DNA of 64,000 nucleotides from Dechloromonas aromatica (nom. nud.) (GCA_017848965.1 JAFIHA010000027.1:124001-188000); one strand, 5' to 3'; positions 20,576 through 31,002 are shown, counted from the stretch's first letter. Numbers and translations: made by a program. Notes: generated by a model not told the origin, from the letters alone.

Positions 20576-21188
20576 AGGGTCTGATCGCCCTCGGCAACAT
20601 TTCAAACCCCTCGATACACTGATGCAAATAATCTCTGGTTAATCGAGCAGCCTCCGGGTAACAGGCCTTTTCGTGTTCGATAATATCCTCGACCCCCCAT
20701 CTAAACCTAATAATCTTAGCCGGATTTCCCGCAACAATTGCATAAGGAGGAATTGACTTGGTTACAACTGAGCCCGCGGCAACAATCGCCCCACGTCCTA
20801 CTTTGACGCCCCTCAGAATAATAGCTTGAGCGCCAACCCAAACATCGTCCTCGATGATCACACCAAGGTCTTCGTTCCCGGATTTATCGTGGACATGCGC
20901 CATGACCGCCCCGGCTATCGATATATTGTGTCCACCACCAACGACGGTGACTTTTGGACCAAACATAACGTAGCTACCGATTCTAACCACAGATTTATCC
21001 GCCAAAATCGTCGCTTGCAAGCCAAGGCTGACATCATCACCAACAGTGATATTTCCAAACGAATAAATTCCTGCCGGATCAAAAACAAAGTTCTTCCCGT
21101 ATTTATTGAAAAGCGGCCTCATAGCCAACATGAGAACACGCCTCCAAATTCGGCGTACGAGGTAAATAAGCGTCGCCAAAACTCTCAT
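20568..21188 (-). CDS. Hexapeptide-repeat O-acyltransferase
   Basis: A 206-residue left-handed beta-helix acyltransferase of the WcaF/LacA type. Repeats run through [17 protein letters not shown] and [20 protein letters not shown], ending in [18 protein letters not shown]. The catalytic His is probably the one in VGGGHN or in VMAHVHDK. It would O-acetylate a sugar of the repeat unit. The ATG at 21188 overlaps the stop of the preceding glycosyltransferase gene (ATGA), which decided the start. Confidence 0.86.
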   Translation of the reverse strand: MRVLATLIYLVRRIWRRVLMLAMRPLFNKYGKNFVFDPAGIYSFGNITVGDDVSLGLQATILADKSVVRIGSYVMFGPKVTVVGGGHNISIAGAVMAHVHDKSGNEDLGVIIEDDVWVGAQAIILRGVKVGRGAIVAAGSVVTKSIPPYAIVAGNPAKIIRFRWGVEDIIEHEKACYPEAARLTRDYLHQCIEGFEMLPRAIRPYD

Positions 21189-22354
21189 TTCGCGCAAACC
21201 TTGTTAATAAATTCACGTAGCTGTTCAACATATGCATGACTGCAGAAAAAATCTCTAGCGGTATTCGCGGCAGCGTTTCGCATACTGCTTATGGTCGCAT
21301 AATCCATCGCCAGCAACCGCTCAATGGCAACCGAAAAGCTTTCCTCCGTGAAGCCAGCGCAAACAATTCCGTTCTCGCCATCACGCAAATAGCTTCCCAA
21401 ATCACTTGTCAAATTAGCAATCACCGGGGTACCGACAGCCATGCTCTCCACAAATTTCGTAGAAAACCCAGCTTGAGCGAAGCGCTCCGGAACCCTCAAA
21501 AGCACACTAAAATCCGCACTTGCCAACCTCTCGGATACATTCTGCTGGGGAACCCGACCTACGACTTCAATATTCGCTGGCAACTTTCCCGCAAAATTAT
21601 TTTCAACGTCTTTTTGCGAAGGCCCAATAATCTGCAATACAATTTTCTCGGGATCGGTTGTGACTCGGCAAAGGCCACGCATAACAACGCCAAGCAAATC
21701 CTTTTTCCCCGGCGTGCCGGCATATATAACTCGCAGCCCCCGCTTTGAATTGTTCGTTCCAAAGTCATGGCGAACACTTTCAACCAAAGGGGGGACTCTT
21801 GTAGTGACGCAACTTCCGGAAAAATATTTTTCGAGAAACGATGAGATAGCGATTACCCCTTGACACCTCGGAAAATACCACCTCATTGCGAGCTCAGAAC
21901 TCAAGTGGAATGGCCCGAACCGCCCTCCAATCATATGAGCCCCATCGTACCACTCCACTACATCTGCGATTACTGGAATGGATTGAGCATTTGCCCAGCG
22001 CTGAACACGATACATGAACGGGGAAAGTCCCCCATAAGTAATGATGCATTTTGGCTTCGTGGGTTGTTTTTCGAGCCAACTAACGGTTGCTTTTCCTTGA
22101 TCCAAAAGAGCTAGTTTAATCTTGCTAAATTTAGATGCATGCTCGTCAGGAACTTCTCCTGAACCTTCAAAATAGATACCTGAACCAGAGGGAACATCAA
22201 CCAATAGACTCTTACCCGGTAGATACCTCCCACTGCCTACAACCACGTCGTAGCCACACTCCAAAAGAGAACGCGCCACCCCATAAACACGGCGCGACCC
22301 TGGCTGCCCCCAAGGAAAAGCAAAGGGGCCAACGTAAGCAATCCATTCCCGCAT
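21185..22354 (-). CDS. Glycosyltransferase, GT4-like
   Basis: A 389-residue GT-B protein. The N-terminus has the acceptor loop [20 protein letters not shown]; the C-terminal half has [20 protein letters not shown], then [19 protein letters not shown] at the donor site. It is probably one of the repeat-unit glycosyltransferases. The gene lies after wzy in the same orientation and is linked to the acyltransferase by an ATGA overlap. Donor and linkage cannot be read from the sequence. Confidence 0.83.
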   Translation of the reverse strand: MREWIAYVGPFAFPWGQPGSRRVYGVARSLLECGYDVVVGSGRYLPGKSLLVDVPSGSGIYFEGSGEVPDEHASKFSKIKLALLDQGKATVSWLEKQPTKPKCIITYGGLSPFMYRVQRWANAQSIPVIADVVEWYDGAHMIGGRFGPFHLSSELAMRWYFPRCQGVIAISSFLEKYFSGSCVTTRVPPLVESVRHDFGTNNSKRGLRVIYAGTPGKKDLLGVVMRGLCRVTTDPEKIVLQIIGPSQKDVENNFAGKLPANIEVVGRVPQQNVSERLASADFSVLLRVPERFAQAGFSTKFVESMAVGTPVIANLTSDLGSYLRDGENGIVCAGFTEESFSVAIERLLAMDYATISSMRNAAANTARDFFCSHAYVEQLREFINKVCAK

Positions 22355-22412
22355 AAAATTATAACGATAATAACTAATTATTTAACAAATGCCATACCAT
22401 TAACAAAACCAA

Positions 22413-23525
22413 TTAATGACTACCATGAGCCGATAATTTATTTTCGATCAGATATGATGAAAACCATCCAAACAAAAGCCAAGATGCAAATGACACTTCC
22501 CAAACCCCGGTAAATGCAATAGGCAGCCATGAAAAGAACAAAACAATCCCAAGAGAATTTTTATTAAGCCGACCATACCGAAAAAGCTTAACGAAAAATG
22601 CAAACAGACAGAGCAAATACCAGAATAACCCAACCAAACCAACTTCTGTAAAAACACTCAAAAATGAATTGTGAACCGAAATCTTAGACAGACTAAGATT
22701 TTCAAAATTCCCAGGACCGATCCCAAAGAAAATATTTCCAAGCCCAAAATCCAAAGCCTCTGCCCATGCATCATAACGCCCGGAACTGATATCGCCAGAC
22801 GAGTCATCACCATAAACCAATCGGTTTTGAATGTAATCTGGCAACTCAAAATAAGCCCAATACACCAAAATCGCAGCGAGCGCGACAAAAACGATCCCAA
22901 ATAACGGCCTTTTTCGAAAGTAGATAAAAAGCCACAGCAGAGTTACAAACAGAAGCGAAATAACAGCCCCTCTCGATCCCGTTTTTAAAACCCCACCAAA
23001 AAACAACCCCATCAAAATAACAGAGACCAAAAACCGAGGCACCCGGTACTGAGCGACCGCAAGCCTAGCAAGCTCCGTATCCAAAGCAAAAACAACCGCA
23101 CCTGCCATCGCGATACAATACGCAACATAGTTAGCATTTAACCCGAACAAACTGGCCCGAATACTATCATCAAGAACCAACATAACAGAAGCCGCAGCAG
23201 CGCCTGCAACATAAAAAAAACCAACAACAACCCTATTGAATCTGTTAGCGCAAAAACGCCCAACAAAGATCAGGGCAACAGAACACAACAAATAAAGACT
23301 TAAAACGGTAGTATTACCTCCGTCATTTAAATACCAAGAAATAACAGAAACACCCGACACAAAAACTATCGCGATTTCGTAAGGATACAAACGCAGCCAC
23401 GATGTTTTAAAAAAAATCAACAGCAAGGCAAAATAAAAAGAAATAAACGCATAAACAGAAATCAAAGGCAGGGCCGTTACTAATAAAAAAGGTAAACCAA
23501 GCAATCCGCTAAAAATGGCCCTCAT
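22413..23525 (-). CDS. wzy: Wzy-type O-antigen/EPS polymerase
   Basis: A 370-residue integral membrane protein with roughly ten hydrophobic segments and, near residues 275-300, the O-antigen ligase/polymerase-like stretch GIGPGNFENLSLSKISVHNSFLS (a Wzy_C-type periplasmic loop). It would polymerise lipid-linked repeat units in the periplasm. It overlaps the wzx stop by ATGA. The coding sequence is very AT-rich for this genome, as is common for Wzy and Wzx genes acquired by transfer. It could in principle be a ligase, but the adjacent flippase and co-polymerase favour a polymerase. Confidence 0.85.
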   Translation of the reverse strand: MRAIFSGLLGLPFLLVTALPLISVYAFISFYFALLLIFFKTSWLRLYPYEIAIVFVSGVSVISWYLNDGGNTTVLSLYLLCSVALIFVGRFCANRFNRVVVGFFYVAGAAAASVMLVLDDSIRASLFGLNANYVAYCIAMAGAVVFALDTELARLAVAQYRVPRFLVSVILMGLFFGGVLKTGSRGAVISLLFVTLLWLFIYFRKRPLFGIVFVALAAILVYWAYFELPDYIQNRLVYGDDSSGDISSGRYDAWAEALDFGLGNIFFGIGPGNFENLSLSKISVHNSFLSVFTEVGLVGLFWYLLCLFAFFVKLFRYGRLNKNSLGIVLFFSWLPIAFTGVWEVSFASWLLFGWFSSYLIENKLSAHGSH

Positions 23526-24733
23526 TTCTCGACCTTTGCTTTTAATTTAAAATTCTTTATTGCAACAAAAAACAATAAAAATATAGCAATATTTTGAAAC
23601 ACACCAACCGCCGTACTAAGGTAAAGAGCTTCTCGCCAACCATCAGCAATTTTAAAAACAGTTAAGACAATGACAAAAACAAAAATCTCAACCATGAGCT
23701 GCCATAACTGCAAGCCATACACTCTGTACATTTGTCTAACTTTTAACGAAGCAAGGTAAGCTGAAACCCAAACAGACACAACGGAAATCATATCTATACT
23801 TTCCAACCACTTTTCTTCAAGAACCAACTCCAATATTGGAACCAAAATTATCACATAACCAACCAAAACCACAATAAAAACAACAATAGCCTGAGACAAA
23901 TTCTTTAAAAAACCAAAATCACAATCCCCTCTTGAATCTGCCAAGACCTTGAGCAGAACCGCCGAGACAGATGTTGCAATTAATACGCTGGGCGCCCAAG
24001 AAATCTTAAATGCGAAGGCATAACTCCCTCCAATAGCAGACCCAAATTGGGTAGAAAAAAAATACAACGGGGTCATTAAGACAAGAACTGAAACAGACTC
24101 CTGAATAGTTCCAGCAAAACAAAATTTTCTATATTCAAGCCAAATACACTTTGCAGCTTCCTTAACTTTACGAAGGGCCCTGTAATAGTACGTTTTAAAA
24201 AAAATCAGTCGAACCAAGCTTTCTCCAAGCAGGTAGCCAATCAACAAACCTGAATGCTTAAAACTCGCCCCTATAAAAAACTGCCCCATAGGAACAAATA
24301 CAGCCCTAGCAAAATTAAACTTTGCACTTACTCGAAAAGCTCCAACCCCAGAATAATATCCAGAGATCAAATTCGCGGAGCCAATCACCAAAACCGCAGA
24401 TGAAATCCAAAACAGCTTCTCCATATCTTCCACAGAGAAACCCATTAGCCAAAACCACAGTAAACTTGCCACCCCACCAAAAAAAACCCACGCAGAAAGC
24501 CAAAGCAAGCCAACAACTAGAGCAGGTGCTCGCTTTTCTTCATCAAGAAGAACAATGCATGTTTGCAATTGAGAAGTTGCAAAGACAACCAGAATAGTCG
24601 CCAGCGAAACAACCTCTCCAAATAATCGAAAGGCCTCTAAATCATAAACATTAGCCAATAACGGCTGCATTACAAACTGTATTAATTGCCCAAAAACAGA
24701 GGCAACAAACAACCAAGAAACATTTTTAAGCAT
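23522..24733 (-). CDS. wzx: Wzx-type repeat-unit flippase
   Basis: A 403-residue polytopic membrane protein of the MOP/polysaccharide-transporter superfamily with about twelve hydrophobic segments. It begins MLKNVSWLFVASVFGQLIQF, the usual PST N-terminus. It would flip undecaprenyl-linked repeat units to the periplasm. ATG at 24733 is used because the codon at 24745 is TTG. It is AT-rich like wzy. Upstream to the epimerase gene (24734-24905) is AT-rich intergenic DNA that may hold a promoter; I cannot define one. Confidence 0.86.
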   Translation of the reverse strand: MLKNVSWLFVASVFGQLIQFVMQPLLANVYDLEAFRLFGEVVSLATILVVFATSQLQTCIVLLDEEKRAPALVVGLLWLSAWVFFGGVASLLWFWLMGFSVEDMEKLFWISSAVLVIGSANLISGYYSGVGAFRVSAKFNFARAVFVPMGQFFIGASFKHSGLLIGYLLGESLVRLIFFKTYYYRALRKVKEAAKCIWLEYRKFCFAGTIQESVSVLVLMTPLYFFSTQFGSAIGGSYAFAFKISWAPSVLIATSVSAVLLKVLADSRGDCDFGFLKNLSQAIVVFIVVLVGYVIILVPILELVLEEKWLESIDMISVVSVWVSAYLASLKVRQMYRVYGLQLWQLMVEIFVFVIVLTVFKIADGWREALYLSTAVGVFQNIAIFLLFFVAIKNFKLKAKVEK

Positions 24734-24905
24734 TAAAACCGCCAAGAAGTTTCCATTTTATTAAAAACAAACGATCCAATTTAAAACTTTAACAAAATTA
24801 ACCGCAGTTTACTTTGCCGCAAGCTTATACACGTATGCTTTTACCAACCCCCAAATTTTATATCAACAAAAATATTTGCAATTATTTATTTTTGATAAAT
24901 TAGTA

Positions 24906-25940
24906 CTATTTCAACTGCAAAAACTTTACATACCAAGGCATCGCCTCCGCGACACCCTGCGCGAAGCGGTACTGAGGATGATAGCCAAGCAAATTTGCCG
25001 CTTTAGAAATTTCGGCCTGCGAATGGCGCACATCGCCCGCACGGAATTCACGGTAAATTGCCGGTTGAGAATATTCGACGCCATTCTGGGCGAGCGTCTC
25101 TTTCAAGGTTCCGAACAATAAATTCAATGTGGATCTATCGCCGACAGCAACGTTATAAACCTGATTTCTGGCATCGGAAGCGGTAGCGGTGGCAGCCAAC
25201 AGGTTGGCTTGAACCGCATTTTCCACATAGCAGAAGTCGCGACTGGTTTCGCCGTCACCATTGATATAAACAGTTTCACCCTGAATCATCGCAGCAGTCC
25301 ATTTTGGAATCACTGCTGCGTAAGCGCCATTGGGATCTTGCCGTTTGCCAAACACATTGAAGTAACGCAAACCGATGGTCTGGAAGTCATAGCACCGGGC
25401 AAATACATCCGCGTACAACTCGTTGACGTATTTGGTTACCGCATACGGAGATAGCGGCTTGCCGATGCGGTCTTCTATCTTGGGAAGTCCAGGATGGTCT
25501 CCATAGGTTGAACTGGAAGCCGCGTATGTGAAGCTCTTTACGCCGGCATCGCGAGCAGCAACCAGCATGTTGAGAAAACCATCAATATTCGTGCCATTGG
25601 AGGTAATCGGGTCGTTGATCGAGCGAGGCACCGAGCCAAGCGCCGCCTGGTGCAGGACGTAATCGATTCCCGCACAGGCCTCCCGGCAGTCGTCCAGCTT
25701 GCGGATATCGCCTTCAATGAAGCGGAAACGCGCCCACTGCTCAGCACTGACCAGAGTCTTTACTTCATCCAGGTTGCGCTGATGTCCGGTGGCGAAATTA
25801 TCAAGCCCGACCACGGTTTGGTCCAGGAGCAGCAGAGTTTCAAGGAGGTTACTGCCAATGAATCCAGCAACACCGGTAACGAGCCAGACTTTGGGGTTTT
25901 GCGGAAGGTTCGCCCGCAGAATTTCGTATTGTGTGCTCAT
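24906..25940 (-). CDS. UDP-GlcNAc/GlcNAcA C4-epimerase (WbpP/TviC-like)
   Basis: A 344-residue extended SDR. The N-terminus has the extra helix before [19 protein letters not shown] that marks WbpP/TviC enzymes, then [11 protein letters not shown] and the YxxxK pair in [13 protein letters not shown]. WbpP interconverts UDP-GlcNAc and UDP-GalNAc (or the uronic acids). The adjacent WbpO/TviB-like dehydrogenase makes UDP-GalNAcA or UDP-GlcNAcA a likely product of the pair. The dehydrogenase gene ends 10 bases upstream of this start. Confidence 0.9.
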   Translation of the reverse strand: MSTQYEILRANLPQNPKVWLVTGVAGFIGSNLLETLLLLDQTVVGLDNFATGHQRNLDEVKTLVSAEQWARFRFIEGDIRKLDDCREACAGIDYVLHQAALGSVPRSINDPITSNGTNIDGFLNMLVAARDAGVKSFTYAASSSTYGDHPGLPKIEDRIGKPLSPYAVTKYVNELYADVFARCYDFQTIGLRYFNVFGKRQDPNGAYAAVIPKWTAAMIQGETVYINGDGETSRDFCYVENAVQANLLAATATASDARNQVYNVAVGDRSTLNLLFGTLKETLAQNGVEYSQPAIYREFRAGDVRHSQAEISKAANLLGYHPQYRFAQGVAEAMPWYVKFLQLK

Positions 25941-25949
25941 GATTTTCGC

Positions 25950-27230
25950 TTACAGGCGCAGGTCGGATTGGTTGGCGTCCAGAACGTACTTGAGATCGTA
26001 AAGGACATGATTGTTCGGCTTGCCGAAGGCACGTATGCCTTCTGCTCCCAAGGCCTTGAACTGATGATGCGCAACAGCGACGATCACGGCATCGTAGACT
26101 CCCGCTTGCGGCTGACCAATCGGGGTAATTCCGTATTCATGCTCGGCTTCGGCTCCGTCAATCCAGGGGTCGAACACATCAGCCTTGACGTTGTATTCAG
26201 CGAGTTCCTTCAGGATGTCCACAACGCGCGTGTTGCGCAAATCCGGGCAGTTTTCCTTGAAGGTAAGCCCCAACACCAGAACGCGCGCACCATCAACGTG
26301 GATGCGGCGCTTGGTCATCGCCTTGACCAGTTGGGAGACGACATACGCTCCCATGTTGTCGTTCAGGCGGCGGCCAGCCAGGATGATCTCCGGGTGATAG
26401 CCAATCGATTGTGCCTTGTGGGTGAGGTAATACGGATCGACGCCAATGCAGTGCCCGCCAACCAACCCGGGACGGAACGGCAGAAAATTCCATTTCGTAC
26501 CAGCGGCCTGCAGAACTGCCTCGGTATCGATACCCATCTTGTTGAAAATCAGCGCAAGCTCGTTGATCAGCGCGATATTGACGTCACGCTGCGTGTTTTC
26601 AATAACCTTGGCGGCCTCGGCAACGCGGATGCTCGGCGCCTTGTGTGTTCCAACAACGATGATTTCGCGATACAGGGCATCGACTAGATCGGCAACCTCC
26701 GGCGTAGACCCAGCGGTCACCTTCTTGATTGTCGTGACGCGATGCTCTTTGTCGCCAGGATTGATCCGTTCTGGACTGTAGCCGGCGTAGAAATCGGTGT
26801 TGAACTTCAGACCGGAGGCTTTCTCCAGCACCGGCACACAATCTTCTTCGGTGGCACCGGGGTAGACCGTAGACTCATAGATGACGACATCGCCGCGTTT
26901 CAGCACCTTGCCGATGGTTTCCGATGCTTTGACCAAGGGCGTCAAATCAGGGCGTTTGTGTTCGTCGATCGGTGTCGGCACGGTGACGATGAAGACATTG
27001 CAGTTACGCAAGACTTCCAGATCGGTGCTGTAACTCAAATGGGACGCTTGCCCGAGTTCCTCGGGCTCGACCTCCAGGGTGTGGTCCTGACCGGATTGAA
27101 GTTCAGCAACACGTTTGGCGTTGATGTCGAAACCAACCACGCTGCGTTTTTTGCCGAACTCGACGGCAAGTGGCAAACCAACGTATCCAAGGCCAACAAT
27201 TGCGAGTTTTACGCTTTCCAGTGTCAACAT
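25950..27230 (-). CDS. UDP-N-acetyl-hexosamine 6-dehydrogenase (WbpO/TviB-like)
   Basis: A 426-residue nucleotide-sugar dehydrogenase. N-terminal NAD site [18 protein letters not shown], and catalytic Cys in [18 protein letters not shown], followed by the C-terminal UDP-binding domain ([19 protein letters not shown]). It oxidises C6 of UDP-HexNAc to the uronic acid in two NAD-dependent steps. The [11 protein letters not shown] sequence is the form seen in WbpO/TviB rather than in UDP-glucose dehydrogenases. ATG at 27230 is the first start with family-like sequence. Confidence 0.93.
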   Translation of the reverse strand: MLTLESVKLAIVGLGYVGLPLAVEFGKKRSVVGFDINAKRVAELQSGQDHTLEVEPEELGQASHLSYSTDLEVLRNCNVFIVTVPTPIDEHKRPDLTPLVKASETIGKVLKRGDVVIYESTVYPGATEEDCVPVLEKASGLKFNTDFYAGYSPERINPGDKEHRVTTIKKVTAGSTPEVADLVDALYREIIVVGTHKAPSIRVAEAAKVIENTQRDVNIALINELALIFNKMGIDTEAVLQAAGTKWNFLPFRPGLVGGHCIGVDPYYLTHKAQSIGYHPEIILAGRRLNDNMGAYVVSQLVKAMTKRRIHVDGARVLVLGLTFKENCPDLRNTRVVDILKELAEYNVKADVFDPWIDGAEAEHEYGITPIGQPQAGVYDAVIVAVAHHQFKALGAEGIRAFGKPNNHVLYDLKYVLDANQSDLRL

Positions 27231-27296
27231 ATTTGCTTGATGGTTAATTGTTAAAAATAATAAATCTATCCGATTGCAGCGTTTGGCTGCCACACA

Positions 27297-27647
27297 TCAG
27301 CCAGGCAGGACGTTATCTTGCTCCTGTTTCAACGATTCGATCTCCGCTTTCAACTGCTCATATTCAAGCATCTTGCGCTTCAGAAAGGACGCGGTAAGCG
27401 CCGTTTTTTCCGCGATTCCGCTTGGCGTCAACAGATAGGAATAGGCCAGTTTTTTTTGGCTGTTCTGGAAGTTCTGCAGCTTGATCAAGCCTTTGTCGAG
27501 CAATGCCCGGATGCAGAAATTGACCTTGCCAAGGCTCACCCCCAGTCTCTCTGCCAATTCGCGCTGGCTCAACTGCGGGTCGTCCTGCAACAAACGCAGG
27601 ATGCGAAAATGGACATCGTCCTGCTGAGTTCGTAGTCGTTCGGTCAT
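27297..27647 (-). CDS. EPS-associated MarR-family regulator
   Basis: A protein of about 116 residues with a winged helix-turn-helix (LSQRELAERLGVSLGKVNFCIRALLDKGLI) and a C-terminal coiled-coil tail (MLEYEQLKAEIESLKQEQD). It matches the MarR-like family found beside EPS loci in proteobacteria. It probably controls the divergent EPS operons from the intergenic region at 27648-27789. The start is uncertain: ATG 27647 or an upstream one at 27677; neither has a clear ribosome site. Confidence 0.83.
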   Translation of the reverse strand: MTERLRTQQDDVHFRILRLLQDDPQLSQRELAERLGVSLGKVNFCIRALLDKGLIKLQNFQNSQKKLAYSYLLTPSGIAEKTALTASFLKRKMLEYEQLKAEIESLKQEQDNVLPG

Positions 27648-27789
27648 GCGGCGAAGTGCGTTCAAAAACGAACGCATTCTAACCCGGAGATATTCAATCC
27701 AGATACCAAAAAAAGCGCAAGGACAGAAAATTGTTCGAATTCCGACATCCTAGTGTGTAAAATTTAGGGCTTTTCACCTCCCCGATGCC

Positions 27790-28230
27790 ATGTTTAACAA
27801 AATTCTAACCGTATGCGTCGGCAACATCTGCAGAAGCCCCACCGCGGAGATACTGCTGCGCGCAGCACTCCCGGAACCGGAGCATCAAGTCTCCTCGGCT
27901 GGCGTAGGCGCGCTGGTTGGCAAAGGTGTCGAAGCAACGGCCGCCAGCCTGCTGAAAGCCCATGGCCATGCCACCGACAAGCATGCGGCACGCATGCTGA
28001 CCCGGGAGATGCTGCGCCATGTCGATCTCGTTCTGGCTATGGAAAAACCACACATTGAGCATATACTCTCGATCGCGCCAGAAGCCCGGGGTAAGGTCTT
28101 CCTGCTCGGCAAGTGGCAAAACGAACGCGAGATCGCCGACCCCTATCGTCGTGGCGAAGCCGCCTTTGCCCTGGCCTACGATCAAATCGCCGAAGGCGTT
28201 GCCGCCTGGGCAGCCCGCATTAAACGTTAA
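27790..28230 (+). CDS. wzb: Low-molecular-weight protein tyrosine phosphatase (Wzb/Etp type)
   Basis: A 146-residue phosphatase. The P-loop at the N-terminus, VCVGNICRSPTAE, has the catalytic CX5R Cys and Arg, and the general acid Asp lies in DPYRRGE near residue 117. Such enzymes dephosphorylate the tyrosine tail of the BY-kinase co-polymerase, encoded just 17 bases downstream here. It is the first gene of the plus-strand export operon. Confidence 0.93.
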   Translation: MFNKILTVCVGNICRSPTAEILLRAALPEPEHQVSSAGVGALVGKGVEATAASLLKAHGHATDKHAARMLTREMLRHVDLVLAMEKPHIEHILSIAPEARGKVFLLGKWQNEREIADPYRRGEAAFALAYDQIAEGVAAWAARIKR

Positions 28231-28247
28231 CTGACCTGAACCGATAC

Positions 28248-30503
28248 ATGCAAAATCAGACTGTGCTCAAAACCGAAGCGCCGGAAGGCGATGAAATCGA
28301 TTTGCTCGGCATGCTTGGCACGCTGATCGACAACAAATGGCTGATCATTGGCGCCACCGTGACTTCCATGGCTGCCAGCCTGGCCTATGGCCTGCTGTCC
28401 ACACCGGTCTACAAGGCCAACGCACTCGTTCAGGTGGAAAAGAAGTCCAGCGGCCTTACCGGCCTGGATGACCTCGGCGCCGCCCTCGGGCGGGAATCCA
28501 AATCGGTGACGGAAATCGAGCTGATCAAGTCGCGTACAGTGGTCGGCAAGGCGGTCGATGAACTGCATCTGGACCTGATCGTTTCTCCCAGGTATTTCCC
28601 GGTGATTGGCAAGACGATTGCCCGCCGTTTCACGCCAACAACCGAAAAACCATTGAACGAAGCCTGGCTGGGGCTGGAATCCTATGCCTGGGGAGGAGAA
28701 GAGCTGCTGTTGGAACAATTTGACGTTCCAGCCGACTTGTTGAATAAGCCCTTGCTCCTGCGCCTGACGGCGAAAGACGAATTTGTCGTCCTTGATGACG
28801 ACGAAAACGAACTATTGCGCGGCAAAGTCGGGCAAATGATCAGCCAGGACGGCTTCTCCGTGCTTGTGAAAGAATTCAAGGCCCGCTTGGGAACCGGTTT
28901 GGGCGTTGTCAGAAAGCCCCGCCTGGAGACCATTCTCGGGTACCAGCAGATGCTCCAGGTGTCGGAACGCGGCAAGGATTCCGGCATTCTCAATCTCGCC
29001 CTTGACGGGATCAGTCCGCAGAAGATCACCACGATCCTCAACGAAATCAGTCAGCAGTTCGTGCGCCAGAACATCGAGCGCAACTCGGCGGAAGCGGCCA
29101 ACAGCCTGGTCTTTCTCCGTGAGCAACTGCCCAAGGTCAAGGAAGATCTGGATCGTGCCAGCAACGAATTGAACGCTTACAAGAAAAAATACTCGTCACT
29201 GGACGTCACCGTTGAAACACAGGGCGTGCTGCAGCAATCGATCACCCTGGATGCCCAGTTGACCGAGCTGAAGATGCAGCAAGCGGAGCTGGATCGGCGC
29301 TACACCAAGCAACACCCCACCTACAAGGCACTGCTGCAGAAGATCGGCGAACTGACCCAGAAGCGCGAACAACTCTCTGGCAACATCCGCAACCTGCCGG
29401 AAAGCCAGCAGCAGATTCTTCGCCTGACCCGAGACGTGCAGGTCGGTACGGAAATCTATTCGCGCATGCTGAACAAGATCCAGGAACTGGACGTCGTTCG
29501 CGCCGGCACCATCGGTAACGCCCGTATCATCGACGAGGCCGCGGTGGATACCCGAGCGCCGGTCGCCCCCAAGAAAGCCTTGATCCTGGCCGTCGGCACC
29601 TTGCTCGGCGCACTGCTCTCTTCCGCCTTCGTCCTGGCGCGGCGCGCCCTCAACCGTGGCGTGGAAAACCCGGAAGACATCGAGAAGCTCGGTCTGCCGG
29701 TGTACGCCACCGTGCCGCTTAGCGAAACCCAGCGCGACTACGAAGAGGCGATCAAACGCCAGCGCAAACGCGGTGAGAGCACCAGCGACCACGTTCCGCT
29801 GCTATCCGAAGCCCACCCGCATGACCTCGCCGTGGAAGCACTGCGCAGCCTGCGTACCAGCCTGCATTTCGCCATGCTGGAAGCCACCAACAACCGGATC
29901 ATGATTTCCGGCCCCAGCCCCGGCATCGGCAAATCCTTCGTTTCCGCCAACCTGGCCGCCATCATTGCCCAGAGCGGGCAGAAGGTACTGCTGGTCGACG
30001 CGGACATGCGCAAGGGCCACCTCCACCGCATGTTCGGTACCGGAGTGGAAAACCAGGGCCTTTCCGGCCTGCTGGCGCGCGACTTCAGCTTCGAACAGGC
30101 AGTCCATACAACCAACGTGCCGGGCCTGAGCTTCATCCCGCGCGGCCAGATTCCGCCCAACCCCTCCGAGTTGCTGCTGCACCCGAACTTCAGTGCCTTC
30201 CTGGATGAAGCCAGCAAACGCTTTGACTTGGTGATCGTCGATACTCCGCCACTGTTGGCGGTGACCGACGCCGCCATTGTCGGTCGTCTCGTTGGCACCA
30301 GCCTGATCGTCACCCGTTTCGGCGTCAACCCGGCGCGCGAGATCGACATCACCGTCCGCCGCTTTGCCCAGAATGGCATCGCGATCAAGGGAGCCATCTT
30401 CAACGGCCTGGAAAAACGTGCCTCGGCGTATGGTCGTTATGGCTACGGCGGTTACGGTTATTATCAGTACGAGTACCACAGCAACAAGAACACCAAGTCC
30501 TGA
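28248..30503 (+). CDS. wzc: Wzc-type polysaccharide co-polymerase and tyrosine autokinase
   Basis: A 751-residue inner-membrane protein: short cytoplasmic N-terminus, first membrane helix near residues 30-50, a large periplasmic Wzz/GNVR region with coiled coil, second membrane helix near 440-460, then a cytoplasmic BY-kinase. Kinase motifs: Walker A SGPSPGIGKSFVSANLA, A' VLLVDADMRKG, Walker B LVIVDTPPLLA. The C-terminal tail is a tyrosine cluster (YGRYGYGGYGYYQYEY), the autophosphorylation site. It sets chain length and couples polymerisation with export, and is counteracted by the preceding phosphatase. Confidence 0.95.
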   Translation: MQNQTVLKTEAPEGDEIDLLGMLGTLIDNKWLIIGATVTSMAASLAYGLLSTPVYKANALVQVEKKSSGLTGLDDLGAALGRESKSVTEIELIKSRTVVGKAVDELHLDLIVSPRYFPVIGKTIARRFTPTTEKPLNEAWLGLESYAWGGEELLLEQFDVPADLLNKPLLLRLTAKDEFVVLDDDENELLRGKVGQMISQDGFSVLVKEFKARLGTGLGVVRKPRLETILGYQQMLQVSERGKDSGILNLALDGISPQKITTILNEISQQFVRQNIERNSAEAANSLVFLREQLPKVKEDLDRASNELNAYKKKYSSLDVTVETQGVLQQSITLDAQLTELKMQQAELDRRYTKQHPTYKALLQKIGELTQKREQLSGNIRNLPESQQQILRLTRDVQVGTEIYSRMLNKIQELDVVRAGTIGNARIIDEAAVDTRAPVAPKKALILAVGTLLGALLSSAFVLARRALNRGVENPEDIEKLGLPVYATVPLSETQRDYEEAIKRQRKRGESTSDHVPLLSEAHPHDLAVEALRSLRTSLHFAMLEATNNRIMISGPSPGIGKSFVSANLAAIIAQSGQKVLLVDADMRKGHLHRMFGTGVENQGLSGLLARDFSFEQAVHTTNVPGLSFIPRGQIPPNPSELLLHPNFSAFLDEASKRFDLVIVDTPPLLAVTDAAIVGRLVGTSLIVTRFGVNPAREIDITVRRFAQNGIAIKGAIFNGLEKRASAYGRYGYGGYGYYQYEYHSNKNTKS

Positions 30504-30566
30504 GGCTTGGGTATTCCATCTATTTATCCTAGAATTCGTTTTCCAACCATCCTGACGGAGTCTCCT

Positions 30567-30977
30567 ATGCGTAAAATCCTCCCCCTGCTCGTGGCCGCCG
30601 TTTTCGCCACCTCCACCGCCTTTGCCCAAGCTCCGGCACTGACCCCGGAAAAGCGCGCCGCCCTGAAGGCGAAGCTGAACGCCGACATGGGCGCGGATGC
30701 TGGCTGCCAGACGGTCACCAACCAATGTCTGGGCAAGTATGGTCTGGTCAGCCAGAAGGACGCTGCCGGCCTCTTCGAACTTTCCGATGACGCTGTCGCT
30801 GCCGCACTGACCGAATCCGGTTCCCTCGGTACCGCCGGTACCGCCGGCGTCAGCGCTGGCACCGTCGGCATCGTCACCGCAGCATTGGTCGCGATCCTTG
30901 CCGCCAGCAGCGGCGGGAACGGCAGCAGCGGCACCACCGGCACCACCGGTACCACCGGCACCACCGGTACCAAGTAA
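30567..30977 (+). CDS. Small secreted protein with Gly-Thr-Thr repeat tail
   Basis: A 136-residue protein I do not recognise. It has a signal peptide (MRKILPLLVAAVFATSTAFA, cleavage after AFA or AQA), a central region with two cysteines (GCQTVTNQCLG), a hydrophobic Gly/Ala-rich helix (VGIVTAALVAILAASS), and a C-terminal run of GTT repeats ending in GTK. GGAG at about 30557 supports the ATG. It sits between the BY-kinase and the Wza-like exporter and ends at a hairpin. The helix and repeat tail recall small envelope-anchored EPS accessory proteins, but no function can be given. Confidence 0.8.
   Translation: MRKILPLLVAAVFATSTAFAQAPALTPEKRAALKAKLNADMGADAGCQTVTNQCLGKYGLVSQKDAAGLFELSDDAVAAALTESGSLGTAGTAGVSAGTVGIVTAALVAILAASSGGNGSSGTTGTTGTTGTTGTK
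30931..30974 (+). repeat. 9-bp coding tandem repeat (GTT repeats)
   Basis: About four and a half copies of a 9-base unit, GGYACCACC with Y alternating C and T, at the 3' end of the small secreted protein gene. It encodes consecutive Gly-Thr-Thr triplets. The unit is in frame, so copy-number change would lengthen or shorten the tail without a frameshift. Confidence 0.85.
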
Positions 30978-31002
30978 ACACACCCTCCTGCCATTCAAAA
31001 AT

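Noticed and set aside
27678-27789. Sigma-70-like promoter (TTGTTC ... TAAAAT) before the tyrosine phosphatase gene
   Set aside because: The spacer would be 21 bases, too long for a confident call, although a divergent promoter region is expected here.
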